Notes: a model not told the origin generated them from the sequence alone. Positions 1 to 8,220 are shown, numbered from the stretch's first letter. The stretch: DNA of 64,000 nt from Flavobacterium ichthyis (GCF_009915155.1 NZ_JAABLM010000004.1:124001-188000), one strand, 5' to 3'. Numbers and translations: made by a program.

Positions 1-18
1 ACAATTAAAACAATTATC

Positions 19-291
19 ATGAACAAATCAGAATTAATTGATGCTATTGCTGCTGACGCAGGAATTTCTAAAGCAGCTGCAAAATTAGCATTAGAGTCAC
101 TTTTAAACAACGTAGGTAAAACTTTAAAAAGTGGTGGAAGAGTATCTTTAGTAGGTTTTGGATCTTGGTCAGTTTCTGATAGAGCTGCAAGAGAAGGTAG
201 AAATCCACAAACAGGAAAAGCAATCAAAATTGCTGCTAAAAAAGTAGTTAAATTCAAAGCTGGTGCTGAACTAGAAGGTGGATTAAACTAA
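19..291 (+). CDS. hup: HU family DNA-binding protein
   Basis: This 90-residue basic protein is a complete HU-type nucleoid protein. It begins MNKSELIDAIA, has the conserved core GFGSWSV (residues about 46-52), and carries a DNA-binding arm with the R-NPQTGK motif (about residues 61-67), all at the usual family positions and length. HU forms dimers that bend and compact DNA. Codon choice is strongly biased (ggt, gct, aaa, gaa), as expected for an abundant protein. It is a single-gene unit here, followed by a clear intrinsic terminator. The promoter lies before the window start. The family assignment is very secure; which HU paralogue it is cannot be told from the sequence alone. Confidence 0.96.
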   Translation: MNKSELIDAIAADAGISKAAAKLALESLLNNVGKTLKSGGRVSLVGFGSWSVSDRAAREGRNPQTGKAIKIAAKKVVKFKAGAELEGGLN

Positions 292-317
292 ATCTTGCAT
301 CCTAAAAAAATATAAAG

Positions 318-344
318 CCTTCTGATTTGCTCAGGAGGTTTTTT
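318..344 (+). terminator. Intrinsic terminator of the HU gene
   Basis: CCTTCTGA (318-325) pairs with TCAGGAGG (331-338), giving an 8-bp stem with one G-U pair, followed by six T. It lies 26 bases after the HU stop codon. Confidence 0.85.
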
Positions 345-411
345 ATTTTGCGCCAGTCTGTATTTGGTTAAGTAAAAATAAATTAATAAATTTAGTTCAA
401 ATTCACTCCAA

Positions 412-972
412 ATGATTTCAGAAAAACTTAAAAAAGGCGCGTTACTCATCGCAGAACCCTCTATAATGGGAGACCTTTCTTTCAACAGGTCTGTAGTTCT
501 TTTGGCTGATCACAACGAGGAAGGATCGGTTGGGTTTATTTTAAATAAGCCACTTGAGTACACCATTCAAGATCTTATCCCCGAAATCCACTCAAAATTT
601 AAAATTTATAACGGAGGTCCTGTTGAACAAGACAATCTTTATTTTATTCACACGGTTCCGGAAATGATTCCTAACAGTATTGAAATTTCAAATGGAATTT
701 TTTGGGGGGGCGATTTTGACTCGATTAAAGAATTAATTAATGACGGCAAAATTAGTAGAAATAACATTCGGTTTTTTTTAGGCTACACAGGTTGGGAAGC
801 AGGACAACTGGAGCGAGAAATGATGGCAAGCTCATGGATTTTGTCCCGAAACATCTATGAAAATAAAATTATTGCCAAATCAACTACTAATTTTTGGAAA
901 GAAAAAATAGTAGAATTAGGAGGTGATTATCTCATTTGGAGTAATGCTCCTGAAAATCCTATTTTAAATTAA
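412..972 (+). CDS. YqgE/AlgH family protein
   Basis: This 186-residue protein matches the YqgE/AlgH (DUF179) family in length and signature. It has the N-terminal KGALLIAEPSIMGDLSFNRS block (about residues 8-27), then the GSVGFILNKPL block (about 38-48) and a central GGPVEQDNLYFIH block. A later GYTGWEAGQLE block is also typical. The molecular function of the family is not established; AlgH was named for effects on alginate transcription in Pseudomonas. It is convergent with the aminotransferase gene: their stop codons share four bases (TTAA at 969-972) and no terminator separates them. Confidence 0.93.
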   Translation: MISEKLKKGALLIAEPSIMGDLSFNRSVVLLADHNEEGSVGFILNKPLEYTIQDLIPEIHSKFKIYNGGPVEQDNLYFIHTVPEMIPNSIEISNGIFWGGDFDSIKELINDGKISRNNIRFFLGYTGWEAGQLEREMMASSWILSRNIYENKIIAKSTTNFWKEKIVELGGDYLIWSNAPENPILN

Positions 973-1805
973 GCAAAACGAATTTGCGCATTCAAGCGTT
1001 TAGTAATTTCCGAAGCAATTACAGCCGTAAAATCTTTTTTTCTATACTTTGTAATTGGTTGTAAGCCGGAAATCACATTCGTAATAAAAAGTTCATCCGC
1101 TTTTTGAAGATCAAAAGGAGAAATTGCTGATTCAAGAACTTCAATATTTTCTAGTTTTTTCGCAATTGCCAAAACTTGTTTTCTCATAATTCCGTTTAAA
1201 CAACCCTCAGAGAGTGGAGGAGTAACAAGGTGATTTCCAGTTAACATAAAAATATTTCCATTCAAGGCTTCTACAATATTTTTGCTATCGTTAATCAACA
1301 GACAATTTTGATAACCATTTTCCGACGCAAAAATATTTCCGGCAACATTTAAAATCCTATTATTTGTTTTTAAAGTCGAAAGCAAGTGTTTGGTTATTGT
1401 AAAATCCTTGTAAATTTCTACTTCGTACTCTTTTTTATTGTCGCTATAAATTTTTTCGGCCAAAGGTTGAGCCGTAACTACAAAACTAACAGATCGATCT
1501 TCCGGTAAATAAAAACCATTGCCATTTCTAAAAACCGACAATCTAGCTCTACCGGCATTTTCACAATTGTTGGCAACAGCGGTTCCAAGTAATTGATTTT
1601 CAAAAAAATCCATGGTAAAATCCATCGGAATGTCCATTCTCACAATTCGCATCGAAGCCATCAACCGGAAATAATGATCTTCTAAAAACAACACTTTCCC
1701 ATCTAAAACCCTAACGGTTTCAAATACCGAATCTCCATAAAGAAACCCCCTGTTTAAAGCATTCAATTGATGATTGTCGCTGATATTTCCGTTTAAATTT
1801 ACCAT
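969..1805 (-). CDS. Aminotransferase class IV (aminodeoxychorismate lyase-like)
   Basis: This is a fold-type IV PLP enzyme of about 278 residues. The N-terminal block NRGFLYGDSVFETVRV is the class IV signature seen in PabC and BCAT. The likely Schiff-base lysine is in LSTLKTNNRI, and the NIVEALNGNIF block supplies the E/N cofactor contacts. It probably acts as 4-amino-4-deoxychorismate lyase (folate pathway) or a related branched-chain or D-amino acid transaminase; the sequence does not decide between these. I place the start at 1805 (MVNLNGN). A longer frame would run upstream through a terminator hairpin into the next gene, with non-homologous residues. The start codon directly abuts the T-run of that terminator (see findings). 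Confidence 0.88.
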   Translation of the reverse strand: MVNLNGNISDNHQLNALNRGFLYGDSVFETVRVLDGKVLFLEDHYFRLMASMRIVRMDIPMDFTMDFFENQLLGTAVANNCENAGRARLSVFRNGNGFYLPEDRSVSFVVTAQPLAEKIYSDNKKEYEVEIYKDFTITKHLLSTLKTNNRILNVAGNIFASENGYQNCLLINDSKNIVEALNGNIFMLTGNHLVTPPLSEGCLNGIMRKQVLAIAKKLENIEVLESAISPFDLQKADELFITNVISGLQPITKYRKKDFTAVIASEITKRLNAQIRFA

Positions 1806-1831
1806 AAAAAAAGCCCTGAAAAAATTCAGGG
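1806..1831 (-). terminator. Hairpin terminator fused to the next start codon
   Basis: On the minus strand GCCCTGAA and TTCAGGGC (1812-1831) form an 8-bp stem around a T-rich loop. A seven-T tract follows and runs directly into the ATG of the aminotransferase gene at 1805. It looks like the terminator of the SRPBCC gene, 30 bases after its stop. Confidence 0.8.
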
Positions 1832-1861
1832 CAAATATAAGGTTAATCTCGCAAACAAGCG

Positions 1862-2254
1862 TTAAACTGAGCCGATAACGTGTTTTAAATCCGAAATCTG
1901 ATTGTCCCACAATTGTTTAGATTCGTCAATTTCATCTTCAACGGCAAAATCCACCACCATTAGCGAAACGTCTTTAGTAATTTCATCTACCAAAATTCTA
2001 AGCTCAAAAAAATATTCGCCATCCTTTCCATCATCACCAATCCAGCGAAATTTTACTTTCTCGCCCGTTTTCTTTGAAGCCAAACGTGCTTTTTCTTCAG
2101 CATCGTTCCAGATAAAAGTAAAGATTTCGCCACGAGAATTTACATTGTCAGCAAACCATTCGGACAGTCCAGACGGCGTTGAGATATATTGGTAAAGCAG
2201 TTGAGGTGAGGAAGTTAGCGGGAATTCAAGTTCGTAGCGTATTTTATTTTCCAT
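1862..2254 (-). CDS. START-like / SRPBCC domain protein (AHSA1-like)
   Basis: This protein of about 130 residues has the SRPBCC (START-like) pattern. It begins YELEFPLTSSPQLLYQYIST, then SGLSEWFADNVN, where the W after the helix is typical of AHSA1-like proteins, and ends with a long amphipathic helix. These proteins bind hydrophobic ligands or co-chaperone partners; this Bacteroidota subgroup has no established function. I chose MENK at 2254; an in-frame ATG three codons upstream (2263) is equally possible. An intrinsic terminator follows the stop. Confidence 0.87.
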   Translation of the reverse strand: MENKIRYELEFPLTSSPQLLYQYISTPSGLSEWFADNVNSRGEIFTFIWNDAEEKARLASKKTGEKVKFRWIGDDGKDGEYFFELRILVDEITKDVSLMVVDFAVEDEIDESKQLWDNQISDLKHVIGSV

Positions 2255-2339
2255 GAAGTTCATATTTTTTTCGAAATATATAGAATATTAATAACATAAA
2301 TGCAATTTTAAAAATAATTTTTTTTGCGCTCGAAAAAAT

Positions 2340-2369
2340 TTGGAAGCTATGAATTTAGTAGTATATTTG
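2340..2369 (+). promoter_or_regulatory. Promoter of tRNA-Met
   Basis: TTG (2340-2342), a 19-base spacer and TATATTTG (2362-2369) match the Bacteroidota primary sigma factor consensus TTG-N19-TAnnTTTG. The mature tRNA starts about 30 bases downstream. Confidence 0.72.
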
Positions 2370-2398
2370 CACCCGCATTCAAGAATGCATTTAACCAC

Positions 2399-2472
2399 GG
2401 CGAGGTAGCTCAGTTGGTTAGAGCGCAGGATTCATAACCCTGAGGTCGAGAGTTCAAATCTCTCTCTCGCTA
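2399..2472 (+). tRNA. tRNA-Met (anticodon CAT)
   Basis: The 74-nt cloverleaf folds as follows: acceptor 2399-2405 with 2465-2471 (two G-U pairs), D stem GCTC/GAGC, anticodon arm 2426-2442 with loop TTCATAA (CAT at 2433-2435), T arm GAGAG-TTCAAAT-CTCTC, discriminator A at 2472. No CCA is encoded. Elongator Met is the best call. A CAT anticodon could also belong to tRNA-Ile2 (modified C34) or to the initiator, but the initiator usually carries three G-C pairs at the base of the anticodon stem, which are not seen here. Confidence 0.93.
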
Positions 2473-2545
2473 CAAAATTTCCCTAATCTTCACTGGTTGG
2501 GGATTTTTTTTGTCATTTCCCCAATTTACTTTTACAAAATTTTTT

Positions 2546-2703
2546 CGGGCGTGCCCTTTAGTGCCCAGAAATATTCTGCTTAAAAACCAACATTTTTCAA
2601 GGCACAAAAGGTCGGGCTTTCCGCTATATCTTTTCAGTAATTGCCCCCGGATTGACATCCAGGCAATTCCTAAAAAGGATGCCGCTGCAATCCCTCACGC
2701 ACA
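2546..2703. repeat. Intergenic double-hairpin element (copy C)
   Basis: The 340-base gap between tRNA-Met and the DUF493 gene holds a structured, GC-enriched element. Hairpin one pairs 2555-2565 (CCTTTAGTGCC) with 2601-2611 (one mismatch). Hairpin two pairs about 2625-2644 with 2662-2680 (ATTGCC/GGCAAT core). The outer boxes contain CCGCTATATC and CCGCTGCAATCCCTCACGC, whose reverse complement shares the GATTGCAGCGG word with the other intergenic elements of this window. The open frame that crosses it codes for nothing recognisable. Confidence 0.6.
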
Positions 2704-2785
2704 AAACTGCTCAGCTAAACACATTTCATTCCAAAAATACTTTCAGTTTGCCAAATCTAAATATGGATATCTGAATCCAAAATAC

Positions 2786-2793
2786 TATATTTG
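2786..2793 (+). promoter_or_regulatory. -7 promoter element for DUF493 gene
   Basis: TATATTTG lies 20 bases before the start codon of the DUF493 gene. I see no TTG at the usual 17-23 base spacing, so only the -7 box is supported. Confidence 0.5.
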
Positions 2794-2813
2794 CGTTTAT
2801 TTTAATTTAAAAA

Positions 2814-3098
2814 ATGGACAAGAAAACAGAGGAGTTCTACGAAAGATTAAAACAAGAATTAGATAACGCAAATACTTGGCCTGCAGAATATTTATTCAAA
2901 TTTATAGTACCAAGCGATCCACAAAAAATTCTAGAAGTCGAAAATGCATTTAACGCCATGGGTGCCGTCATCAATACCAACCAGTCGAAAAACGGAAAAT
3001 TTACAAGCGTTTCAGTTAATGTAAGAATGACAAGTGCACAAAGCATCGTGGACAAATACATCGAAGTTTCCCATATCGAAGGAATAATTTCGCTCTAA
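2814..3098 (+). CDS. DUF493 family protein (YbeD-like)
   Basis: This 94-residue alpha/beta protein of the DUF493 (YbeD) family has the motif WPAEYLFKFIVP at residues about 23-34. It continues with a strand-helix-strand ending in GKFTSVSVNVRMTSAQSIVDKYIEV, which gives the ferredoxin-like ACT-type fold seen in E. coli YbeD. Its function is unproven; in enterobacteria ybeD sits beside lipB, but here the neighbours are DUF4290 and murA. A gap of 14 bases to the DUF4290 gene suggests co-transcription. Confidence 0.88.
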   Translation: MDKKTEEFYERLKQELDNANTWPAEYLFKFIVPSDPQKILEVENAFNAMGAVINTNQSKNGKFTSVSVNVRMTSAQSIVDKYIEVSHIEGIISL

Positions 3099-3112
3099 AA
3101 AACAACAACAAT

Positions 3113-3823
3113 ATGTACATCAAAGAAAACGCACACGACACTGTGCAACATCTTGAATATAACGCCGAAAGACCGCATTTAATAATTCCCGAATATGGAA
3201 GACATCTGCAAAAATTAATCGACCAAGCTACTGAAATTCAAGATCGTACCGAACGTAACAAAGCCGCAAAATATATCATAAGTGTTTTAGGGACTTTAAA
3301 TCCACATTTACGAGATGTGCCTGATTTTCAGCATAAATTGTGGGACCAGTTATTCATTATGTCTGATTTCAAAATTGATGTTGATTCGCCTTATCCGGTG
3401 CCTTCAAGGGAGATGTTACAACAAAAACCAGATCGACTACAATACCCGCAAAATTTTCCCAAATACCGTTTCTATGGAAACAATATTCAATACATGATTG
3501 ACGTAGCCAACAAATGGGAAGATAGCGAGTTAAAAAGCGCATTAATTAAAGTGATTGCCAATCACATGAAAAAATCTTATTTGAGTTGGAACAAAGATTC
3601 GGTTAAAGACGAAGTGATTTTTGAACATTTGCTGGAAATGTCTGGTGGAAAAATAAATCTTCGCACCACTGCCGAAGAATTACTAGACACAAATGAATTG
3701 ATTAAAACCAACAAAAAAATGTCTAACAAACATTTTCAAAATCAAAACCAAGGCCAAAACCAAAAATCTAAGTACAACAAAAACAAAAATAAAAACAATA
3801 ACAATAACCGAAAACAACAATAG
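3113..3823 (+). CDS. DUF4290 domain-containing protein
   Basis: This 236-residue protein belongs to the Bacteroidota-specific DUF4290 family (start HDTVQHLEYN; conserved block EYGRHLQKLIDQA near residue 28; later MLQQKPDRLQYP). The folded part seems to end near residue 200. The last 30-odd residues are almost only N, Q and K, encoded by repeated aac/aaa/caa codons. Such tails are typically disordered and could bind RNA or DNA. No function is known. It lies between DUF493 and murA in one orientation, with a 42-base gap to murA, so a three-gene operon is likely. Confidence 0.87.
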   Translation: MYIKENAHDTVQHLEYNAERPHLIIPEYGRHLQKLIDQATEIQDRTERNKAAKYIISVLGTLNPHLRDVPDFQHKLWDQLFIMSDFKIDVDSPYPVPSREMLQQKPDRLQYPQNFPKYRFYGNNIQYMIDVANKWEDSELKSALIKVIANHMKKSYLSWNKDSVKDEVIFEHLLEMSGGKINLRTTAEELLDTNELIKTNKKMSNKHFQNQNQGQNQKSKYNKNKNKNNNNNRKQQ

Positions 3824-3865
3824 CATTCAACTATTACATTTCAAAGAAAAACATACCCGTAGTAA

Positions 3866-5173
3866 ATGGAAACATTCAAAATTGAAGGAGGCGTTTCGTT
3901 AAAAGGAGAAATTACGCCTCAAGGAGCTAAAAACGAAGCTTTGCAAATCTTATGTGCGGTTTTGCTCACGCCCGAAAAAGTAACCATCAACAATATTCCG
4001 GACATTATTGACGTGAATAAATTGATCACACTTTTAAAAAATTTAGGCGTAAAAATCGAAAAAATTGCCAAAGGTTCTTACACTTTTCAAGCTGATGAGG
4101 TAAATGTGGATTACCTTACATCTGACGCTTTTAAAAAGGAGGGAAGCTCACTTCGTGGTTCCATTATGATTGTTGGACCGCTTTTAGCTCGTTTTGGAAA
4201 AGGTTATATTCCAAAACCGGGTGGTGACAAAATAGGTAGAAGAAGATTAGATACACATTTTGAAGGTTTCATCAATCTTGGTGCTAATTTCCGTTACAAC
4301 AAAGAAGATTATTTCTATGGTGTTGAAGCCGAAAAATTAACAGGAACTACCATGTTACTTGACGAAGCTTCGGTAACCGGAACCGCAAATATTTTAATGG
4401 CGGCAGTTTTAGCTGAAGGAAAAACGCAAATTTACAATGCTGCTTGCGAACCTTACCTACAACAACTTTCGAAAATGTTGAACAGCATGGGGGCAAAAAT
4501 CACCGGTGTTGGTTCAAATTTATTAGAAATTGAAGGGGTTGCAGCATTGAAAGGTTGTGAACATACCATTTTGCCAGACATGATTGAAATTGGTTCTTGG
4601 ATTGGACTTGCCGCCATGACCAGAAGCGAAATCACGATTAAAAACGTAAGTTGGGAAAATCTTGGTGTAATTCCATCAACTTTTAGAAAACTTGGAATTA
4701 CTTTAGAAAAACGGGGCGACGATATTTACATTCCGGCTCATACAGATGGTTACGAAATTCAAAATTACATTGACGGTTCTATCCTAACCATTGCCGATGC
4801 TCCTTGGCCTGGATTCACGCCAGATTTGCTTTCTATCGTTTTGGTAGTGGCAACTCAAGCGAGAGGAAGTGTTTTGATTCACCAAAAAATGTTCGAAAGC
4901 CGTTTATTTTTTGTGGACAAATTGATTGATATGGGTGCGAAAATTATATTGTGTGATCCGCATCGAGCTGTTGTAATTGGTCACGATTTTAAATCACAAT
5001 TAAAAGCAACCACCATGACTTCGCCAGATATTCGAGCAGGAATTTCACTGTTGATTGCAGCGCTTTCAGCTAAAGGAACTAGTATGATTCAAAATATTGA
5101 GCAAATTCACCGTGGTTACGAAAACATCGAAGAACGTTTAAAATCTTTAGGTGCAAAAATTGAGACCGTATAG
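3866..5173 (+). CDS. murA: UDP-N-acetylglucosamine 1-carboxyvinyltransferase
   Basis: MurA transfers enolpyruvate from PEP to UDP-GlcNAc, the first committed step of peptidoglycan synthesis. The 435 residues are full length. Lys22-Asn23 lie in PQGAKNEAL, the RGSIMIVGPLLARFG block is intact, and Asp and Arg of the second domain are present (WPGFTPDL; DIRAGISLL). The mobile active-site loop reads PGGDKIGRRR, so residue 121, equivalent to Cys115 of E. coli MurA, is Asp (codon GAC at 4226-4228). In mycobacterial, chlamydial and Borrelia MurA the same Cys-to-Asp change keeps activity and abolishes alkylation by fosfomycin. It is last in a probable operon and followed by a bidirectional terminator. 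Confidence 0.97.
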   Translation: METFKIEGGVSLKGEITPQGAKNEALQILCAVLLTPEKVTINNIPDIIDVNKLITLLKNLGVKIEKIAKGSYTFQADEVNVDYLTSDAFKKEGSSLRGSIMIVGPLLARFGKGYIPKPGGDKIGRRRLDTHFEGFINLGANFRYNKEDYFYGVEAEKLTGTTMLLDEASVTGTANILMAAVLAEGKTQIYNAACEPYLQQLSKMLNSMGAKITGVGSNLLEIEGVAALKGCEHTILPDMIEIGSWIGLAAMTRSEITIKNVSWENLGVIPSTFRKLGITLEKRGDDIYIPAHTDGYEIQNYIDGSILTIADAPWPGFTPDLLSIVLVVATQARGSVLIHQKMFESRLFFVDKLIDMGAKIILCDPHRAVVIGHDFKSQLKATTMTSPDIRAGISLLIAALSAKGTSMIQNIEQIHRGYENIEERLKSLGAKIETV

Positions 5174-5198
5174 TTTCTTTTTTGAACATTAATAAAAG

Positions 5199-5231
5199 AA
5201 AAAGGGCGTTTCGGTATGAAATGCCCTTTTT
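5199..5231. terminator. Bidirectional terminator, murA / DUF5686 gene
   Basis: AAAAAGGGC (5199-5207) pairs with GCCCTTTTT (5223-5231), with an inner TTTC/GAAA extension. A- and T-tracts on both sides serve both converging genes. Confidence 0.88.
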
Positions 5232-5234
5232 CTA

Positions 5235-7709
5235 TTAGTTTAGGATGTTAAGAAATTTCAACCCAAAAACAATTCCATCACTCTGGAAACCACCTTGGTA
5301 TGATCTTACATAATCCAAACGAAGCATTCTGAATTTTCCAAAACCTAAATTATTTAACCCAACCGAAAATTCGTGATACGGTTTCATTTCAGGAACCGCA
5401 ATGGCGTGATAACCCACAACCAAATGTGAACGCAACTTGTTCAGCAACGGAATTTTGTTCATGATAAATCCTTTAAAATTATGTTCGCCGTGAAATTCCA
5501 CATAACTATCATTAGTGCTGTGAGAATAATACGGTAGTAAATTAAACACGTTGAGGTAACGATCAGCCATGCCAACGTGGGTTTGGTTTCCGTTAAAATG
5601 TTTGAAATCGGCGAACGAAATTCCGTCGGCATTGAAAAATTTCCCGGCTTTTAAATTCAATCCCATTTCTCCTTTGTTACCAAAAGTTACATCATAAATT
5701 GCTCTTGCTGATATAAAATCATAATTATAAAAATCTTCAGTTCCAGCAAAAGCTTTTTCGTATGAAGCAAATAGAGTAGGATATTTGTCGTTTCTCAAAT
5801 TCAATTTTCCATCTGGTCTTGAAATGTATTCTTGACCAAAATTTATTTGTGCGGTAATCGATGCCTTTGCCAATCGATGCGTTTCAAAAATAGGAATGTC
5901 CAAGTCAGGAAACAAAGGGTTGTTCGAGGTAAATTCTTTATCGTTTTTAATCAAAACATAATCCGTATTGTTGTTGAGCGATTTTCTTCGAGAATATTCA
6001 ACGTTACCAAATAATCGCAAACCATTCGTAACTTCCTGCTGATAGCCCGCACGAACAAAGGTTTTGTCATAATATTTAGCAAAGTTTTCTTTGAAAAATA
6101 ATGTGGCAACCGAATTTACAATTTGCGGAATTGCAGGCGTTTGGTTGAATTGAACAATCTCACTTCCGGCGGAAGCTGTAAAAAAAGAATGGGTAACATT
6201 GTTGAATTTTTTGGTGAAATATCCATAAAATCTAAAACGATCTTCGGCAAAACCATAATTCCCGCGAATGCCAACCGAAGTATAAGTATTTTCATCAGGG
6301 TTTCTTTTGTTAAACGAAATTCCGGAATTCAAATACCAACCCTGAACTGTGTTGTAACCCGGAATTTTGATCAATCCATCATATCTAAACGAATAATTTT
6401 TGTAAGAATTAGAGTAAGAATAACCCGAAAAAATATCCAGAATTTTAAATCTATTATTTTTGGCATCGATAGAATCCAAATATACTTTCGACTTTTTCAA
6501 AGTTTGAATGCTGTCTTTTTTCTGGTAATCGCGAGTTTCTTCATCCGTTAATGGAACCGGACGAATTTGTTGCCAAAAAGAATTTTCTTTTTTATTAGCA
6601 TCAGCATCAATGGACACAATTTCTTTCGTAAAAGTTTTGTTGTCAAAAGCTTCTTTGAATTCATAATTGCGAAACGCATGGGTAAATTTTCCCGTAAAAC
6701 CAATGCCAAAAAGTCCGGCTTTAAAATCCATGGTTTGCAAACTTTTCGCCCAAATTTTTTTTTGATTATTATAAGTATAATTTTGCGTAAGCTGCATGGT
6801 TTCCATCAGCTCAATTTCTGCGCGATAACCTTTAATGTCAACATCTACGGCATAAATAGCCCAAGAATCTTCCACAATATAAATATGTCCGTCAAAAACA
6901 GGTTCGCTATCACGACGCGGAATTAATTTTATTTTGTTAATGGTATTGCCATTTTCATCTTCAAAAGTACCTTCCATTTTAAAGCGGTAATAATTAAAAG
7001 CGTTGTTGGCAATTGGCGAAACCATATTAATGTTGAATTTTACATAATTTTGGTAAAAATCATAATCAGTATCCATTGCCGTGTTGTAGCTAAAACCATT
7101 ATCGTTCCCGCTGATTTTTGAAGCGATAATTTTTTCCTTCAGCTTATCAGGTTTTTGGTAGGTAATTTTCGAAACGGTTTCAGAAAGGTATACAATTCCA
7201 GTTCCGGTAGAGTCGAGAATGCCTTCTTCGTCAACGGTTTGTCCCAAAATTTTTTTCGGAGCGTTGATGACTCTAAAAATCCCACGCGAGTAAAAATCAG
7301 CGGTAAATTTATCCGTCATTGCAGCATTTTGTTTTTTGGCGGCAATGGCATTTCGAATAATAGCATTTGCCGGATTTTCTTCGGTAGAAATCGTTATTTC
7401 TGCCATAGAAATATTTTCTTCTTCCAAGCTTACATTTAAAACGACTGGAAATTGTGTGGCCGAAACTTTTTCTTTTTTGGTTTTAAATCCTAAAAATTGA
7501 AAAACCACGGTGTAATTTCCGGGTTTTGTAATGGATAACTCATAGTTTCCATTTTCGTTTGAAGACGTGGCGTTGTAAGTATCTTCGATAAAAATATTTA
7601 CCGCAGGAAGCGAATTTCCTTGATTGTCAGTTACTTTTCCGCGAATTTGTGCCGAAAGGTTAACTGTGAAAAATAAAAAGAGCAGGCGTAAAAGTAATTT
7701 TTGTTTCAT
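5235..7709 (-). CDS. DUF5686 outer-membrane protein with carboxypeptidase-like domain
   Basis: This 824-residue envelope protein has a signal peptide (MKQKLLLRLLFLFFTVNLSA), then a carboxypeptidase-regulatory-like beta-sandwich (residues about 22-107; GKVTDNQGNSLPAVNIF) and a long DUF5686 region ending in aromatic-rich amphipathic strands typical of an outer-membrane barrel. The last residues (LKFLNILN) are barrel-like. The family is common in Flavobacteriia, and its transport role is not established. It lacks an obvious TonB box or plug domain, so I do not call it a TonB-dependent receptor. It stands alone between a terminator and aroQ. Confidence 0.9.
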   Translation of the reverse strand: MKQKLLLRLLFLFFTVNLSAQIRGKVTDNQGNSLPAVNIFIEDTYNATSSNENGNYELSITKPGNYTVVFQFLGFKTKKEKVSATQFPVVLNVSLEEENISMAEITISTEENPANAIIRNAIAAKKQNAAMTDKFTADFYSRGIFRVINAPKKILGQTVDEEGILDSTGTGIVYLSETVSKITYQKPDKLKEKIIASKISGNDNGFSYNTAMDTDYDFYQNYVKFNINMVSPIANNAFNYYRFKMEGTFEDENGNTINKIKLIPRRDSEPVFDGHIYIVEDSWAIYAVDVDIKGYRAEIELMETMQLTQNYTYNNQKKIWAKSLQTMDFKAGLFGIGFTGKFTHAFRNYEFKEAFDNKTFTKEIVSIDADANKKENSFWQQIRPVPLTDEETRDYQKKDSIQTLKKSKVYLDSIDAKNNRFKILDIFSGYSYSNSYKNYSFRYDGLIKIPGYNTVQGWYLNSGISFNKRNPDENTYTSVGIRGNYGFAEDRFRFYGYFTKKFNNVTHSFFTASAGSEIVQFNQTPAIPQIVNSVATLFFKENFAKYYDKTFVRAGYQQEVTNGLRLFGNVEYSRRKSLNNNTDYVLIKNDKEFTSNNPLFPDLDIPIFETHRLAKASITAQINFGQEYISRPDGKLNLRNDKYPTLFASYEKAFAGTEDFYNYDFISARAIYDVTFGNKGEMGLNLKAGKFFNADGISFADFKHFNGNQTHVGMADRYLNVFNLLPYYSHSTNDSYVEFHGEHNFKGFIMNKIPLLNKLRSHLVVGYHAIAVPEMKPYHEFSVGLNNLGFGKFRMLRLDYVRSYQGGFQSDGIVFGLKFLNILN

Positions 7710-7756
7710 AAATGGTGTTTTTTTTTAAAGACGAAATTTTAAGTACAATGGTTGCA

Positions 7757-8173
7757 TCAACCTAAAAAAGAATACAAGGCCAGTTCATAACTTTTCAGTC
7801 CGAAGCCTACAATTACACCTTTAACATTGCTGGAAATGTAAGATTGATGCCTAAAATTTTCTCGCGAAAAAGTATTGGAAATATGCACTTCTACTACAGG
7901 AGTTTTGATGGCTTTTACGGCATCGCCAATTCCTACAGATGTGTGCGTGTATGCGGCTGCATTGAGAATAATTCCATCACAATCAAAACCATATTCCTGA
8001 ATTTTGTCAATTATTTCACCTTCAATATTACTTTGAAAATAATGTAAATTAACCGCTGGAAATTTTACTTTTAACTCGTGCAGAAAATCTTCGAATGTGG
8101 TGTTTCCGTAAATTTCGGGTTCGCGTTTGCCTAATAAATTGAGATTAGGTCCGTTGATAATGACAATGTTCAT
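7757..8173 (-). CDS. aroQ: Type II 3-dehydroquinate dehydratase
   Basis: AroQ catalyses the third shikimate-pathway step, dehydration of 3-dehydroquinate. The 138-residue length and NGPNLNLLGKREPEIYG block are diagnostic; the catalytic Tyr is residue 22 and the loop Arg is residue 17. Later blocks NAAAYTHTSVGIGDAV and VEVHISN (active-site His) match type II enzymes, which form dodecamers. It is upstream of the DUF5686 gene on the same strand with about 47 bases between them; co-transcription is possible but functionally unrelated. Confidence 0.96.
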   Translation of the reverse strand: MNIVIINGPNLNLLGKREPEIYGNTTFEDFLHELKVKFPAVNLHYFQSNIEGEIIDKIQEYGFDCDGIILNAAAYTHTSVGIGDAVKAIKTPVVEVHISNTFSRENFRHQSYISSNVKGVIVGFGLKSYELALYSFLG

Positions 8174-8220
8174 GAGTTTGATTTTTGTAAAAATATATAT
8201 TTTCTGAAGAAATTTGGCAC

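Noticed and set aside
2399-2472. tRNA-Ile2 instead of tRNA-Met
   Set aside because: CAT anticodon allows both, but the acceptor and variable regions fit elongator tRNA-Met of Bacteroidota as I remember it; not fully excluded.
2510-2866. 118-codon open frame between tRNA-Met and the DUF493 gene
   Set aside because: It crosses the hairpin element and overlaps the start of the DUF493 gene; composition is that of random frame and no domain is recognisable.
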